DNA of 64,000 bases from the NCBI RefSeq assembly GCF_029714305.1, contig NZ_CP121647.1, forward strand, positions 806,001 through 870,000. The letters run 5' to 3'. A program made the position numbers and the translations under genes. Below the pieces are notes generated by a model. That model did no database searches. It was not told the DNA's origin and saw nothing but the letters and a program-made list of their open reading frames with translations. Of this stretch, positions 62,329 through 64,000 are shown one piece after another (the first letter of the stretch is position 1; every line of letters begins with the position of its first letter). Source of the stretch: Bradyrhizobium sp. CB3481 (GTDB lineage Bacteria; Pseudomonadota; Alphaproteobacteria; Rhizobiales; Xanthobacteraceae).

Positions 62329-63132
62329 ATGGAACGGCTCAAGGGCAAGACGGCGATGGTTGTGGGCGCGGGCTCGATCGGCCCCGGGTGGGGTAACGGC
62401 AAGGCGACCGCCGTAACCTTCGCGCGCGAGGGCGCGCAGGTATTTTGCGTCGACCGCAACGCTGCCGCGGCGCAAGAGACCGTCGATATCATCACCGGGG
62501 AGGGAGGCAAGGCGAGCGCCTTCACCGCCGACGTCTCGCGCGAGGCCGAGGTCGAGGCGATGGTGGCGGCCTGCCTGAAGGCCTATGGCCGCATCGACGT
62601 GCTCGACAACAATGTCGGCATCGCTGAGATGGGCAGCGTCGTCGAGGTGACCGAGGCGGAATGGGACCGCGTGTTCGCGGTCAATCTGAAGAGCGCCTAT
62701 TTCGCCATGAAGCATGTCATCCCGATCATGCAGAAGCAGGGCGGCGGCTCGATCATCAACATCTCCTCGATCGCCTCGATCCGCCATGTCGGCATTTCCT
62801 ACGTCACCTATGGTGCCTCGAAGGCGGCGATGAACCAGATGACGCGCACCACCGCCGTGCAGTTCGCGAAAGACCATGTCCGCGTCAACTGCATCCTGCC
62901 CGGCCTGATGAAGACGCCGATGGTCGCGCATTCGGCGGGGCTGGCGGCCAGCTATTCCGGCGGCGACGTCGAGGCGATGTGGCGGGCGCGCGACGCGCAG
63001 GTGCCGATGGGGCACATGGGCGATGCCTGGGACGTCGCCAATGCCGCGCTGTTTCTCGCTTCCGATGAATCCCGCTACATCACCGGCATCGAGCTGGCGG
63101 TCGACGGCGGGATCACCGTGAAGTCGGCCTAG
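62329..63132 (+). CDS. short-chain dehydrogenase/reductase
   Basis: This 267-residue SDR has the Rossmann start VVGAGSIGPGWGNGKA (a Gly-rich variant), the NNVG motif in DNNVGIAEMG, the active-site Ser in ISSIASIRH and the Tyr/Lys pair YGASKAAMN. The C-terminal IELAVDGG segment ends as in the family. GAGAAGAAGG lies before the ATG. The substrate is unknown. Confidence 0.92.
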   Translation: MERLKGKTAMVVGAGSIGPGWGNGKATAVTFAREGAQVFCVDRNAAAAQETVDIITGEGGKASAFTADVSREAEVEAMVAACLKAYGRIDVLDNNVGIAEMGSVVEVTEAEWDRVFAVNLKSAYFAMKHVIPIMQKQGGGSIINISSIASIRHVGISYVTYGASKAAMNQMTRTTAVQFAKDHVRVNCILPGLMKTPMVAHSAGLAASYSGGDVEAMWRARDAQVPMGHMGDAWDVANAALFLASDESRYITGIELAVDGGITVKSA

Positions 63133-63148
63133 GCGCTACCGCCATTCA

Positions 63149-63180
63149 CTCGTCGTCCCGGCGAACGCCGGGACGACGAG
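63149..63180. terminator. perfect 15-bp hairpin between convergent genes (family E core)
   Basis: CTCGTCGTCCCGGCG pairs fully with CGCCGGGACGACGAG around AA. It ends 2 bases before the antiporter stop and lies 17 bases after the SDR stop, so it could act as a terminator for both genes or be a repeat-derived palindrome. Confidence 0.75.
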
Positions 63181-63181
63181 G

Positions 63182-64000
63182 TCAGCCCCGCGCGCTCATT
63201 TCGGCCCAGTCCAGTTCTTCCTCGAGCTGGTGAAACGCATCGTCGCCGATCGCCTCGGATTCCCGCAAGGTGAGGATCGATTGCCGGGCGGCGCGAATGG
63301 CGCGGCGGCGCAGCGGGTCGGCCGGCAGTTCGCCGCTGGCAACGCCGCCGTCATCGCCGGCGCGCAGCAGCAGCGCGCGGTATTCGAGCCGGAGCAGTTC
63401 GGCTTCCTCGGATGGATCGCCGTCGATCTCCTCCAGCGCCGCCCGGTACGCCACCGCGCGGCCATGCGCCACTTCCGCTTTCACCGGATCATCATCCTTC
63501 AGCCGCAGCGCTATGATCAGCGGTCGCAGCGTGAGGCCTTGGATCACCAATGATCCCAGCACCACCGTGAACGCCGTCAGCAGCATCAGGTCGCGATAGG
63601 GAAAGCTTTCGGGCAGCGCGAACGCCGCCGCCAGCGTAACGATGCCGCGCATGCCGCACCAGGAGACGACGATGCCTCCTCTAACGGTAGGAGCCGTTGT
63701 CGGCGGCTTGGTGCGGAGAAGACCGTGCGCGATCACGAACCGCAGTACCACGCCATAAAACATCACCCAGACGATGCGCGTCAGGATGACAATGCCGAGC
63801 ACGGCGCCGGCGACCAGGCAGTACTTCCAGCGCACGGGATCATCGAGCCGTTCCCAAATGGGGCGCAACTGCAAGCCGATCAGCACGAAGGCCAGCACGT
63901 TGAGGACAAAGACCACGGTCTCCCACACCGCATAGGTCGGCACGCGCAGCCGCGCCGGCATTTGCGCCGGTGCGGTGCGCGCCAGCGTGATCGCATAGGC
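63182..64000 (-). CDS. Na+/H+ antiporter, C-terminal part (CPA1; cut by window edge)
   Basis: The visible 272 residues hold the last helices of a CPA1-type Na+/H+ antiporter (VWETVVFVLNVLAFVLIGLQL; GGIVVSWCGMRGIVTLAAAFALP, where the conserved motif lies) and a hydrophilic tail of about 110 residues with charged helices (DPVKAEVAHGR; EEAELLRLEYR; LREYSE-like). The start lies beyond the window. The frame continues past the internal Met at 63961 to the edge, with AYAITLARTAPAQ. Confidence 0.9.
   Translation of the reverse strand, partial: AYAITLARTAPAQMPARLRVPTYAVWETVVFVLNVLAFVLIGLQLRPIWERLDDPVRWKYCLVAGAVLGIVILTRIVWVMFYGVVLRFVIAHGLLRTKPPTTAPTVRGGIVVSWCGMRGIVTLAAAFALPESFPYRDLMLLTAFTVVLGSLVIQGLTLRPLIIALRLKDDDPVKAEVAHGRAVAYRAALEEIDGDPSEEAELLRLEYRALLLRAGDDGGVASGELPADPLRRRAIRAARQSILTLRESEAIGDDAFHQLEEELDWAEMSARG

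Noticed and set aside
1..64000. CRISPR arrays, prophage genes or complete insertion sequences
   Set aside because: No regular direct repeats with spacers, no phage structural genes and no transposase were seen in any frame.

Overview
The window is about 64 kb of GC-rich chromosome from an alphaproteobacterium, most likely Bradyrhizobium or a close relative. The case rests on the split ATP synthase operon (atpI-atpB-atpE-atpF'-atpF), the run murA-DUF2948-hisD-UPF0262-phosphatase-maf-yacG-tRNA-Phe, a C4-pathway 5-aminolevulinate synthase behind a FixK/FNR-type box, many TTT (Bug) and TRAP-type uptake components, and several families of short palindromic repeats. This is inference from gene content; no database was searched.

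Layout. 1-2.3 kb: F0 part of ATP synthase (minus strand). 2.4-4.4 kb: a DsbA-fold isomerase, a coiled-coil exported protein and YjbQ. 4.4-15 kb: two MHS-family permeases, a LuxR-type response regulator, a HAD phosphatase, a decayed ArsR/SufR-like regulator, a drug-type MFS exporter and a 1169-residue hybrid kinase with an SLC5 transporter-like sensor. This kinase and regulator look like CrbS/CrbR, the acetate-responsive pair. 15-19.2 kb: hemA, an SdhB/HdrB-like iron-sulfur protein and a metallo-hydrolase. 19.2-28.4 kb: chemoreceptor, outer-membrane barrel, small regulator, exported GH1 and GH16 glucanases, HD-GYP phosphodiesterase, a membrane protein and tRNA-Thr. 28.8-33.9 kb: a cNMP-domain flavoprotein with a UBP zinc finger, two alpha/beta hydrolases and a membrane protein. 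33.9-39.6 kb: the murA to tRNA-Phe housekeeping block. 39.6-45.2 kb: an accessory stretch bracketed by two complementary broken halves of a higA-like gene, followed by an intact orphan higA. 45.3-51.5 kb: LemA/M48 protease pair and many small lineage proteins, including a PilZ protein. 51.5-58.6 kb: aldo/keto reductase, thioesterase, CoA-type Nudix, Bug-type receptor, secreted proteins and a degenerate EAL protein. 58.9-64 kb: a TAXI-TRAP transporter, an SDR and the end of a Na+/H+ antiporter.

How it fits together. Most genes are ordinary core metabolism, but there are small-acid uptake and sensing (permeases plus the CrbS/CrbR-like pair), c-di-GMP turnover and reading (HD-GYP, GGDEF-EAL, degenerate EAL, PilZ), oxygen-linked heme synthesis, and beta-glucan breakdown. 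The least explained features are the higA-bracketed segment after tRNA-Phe, the cNMP-flavoprotein/UBP-finger pair, the iron-sulfur protein with a mixed cluster pattern, and a probable 20-codon leader that overlaps the start of the CrbR-like regulator. Starts were chosen by ribosome-binding sites and family starts where these could be seen, and so they differ from the longest open frame for many genes.
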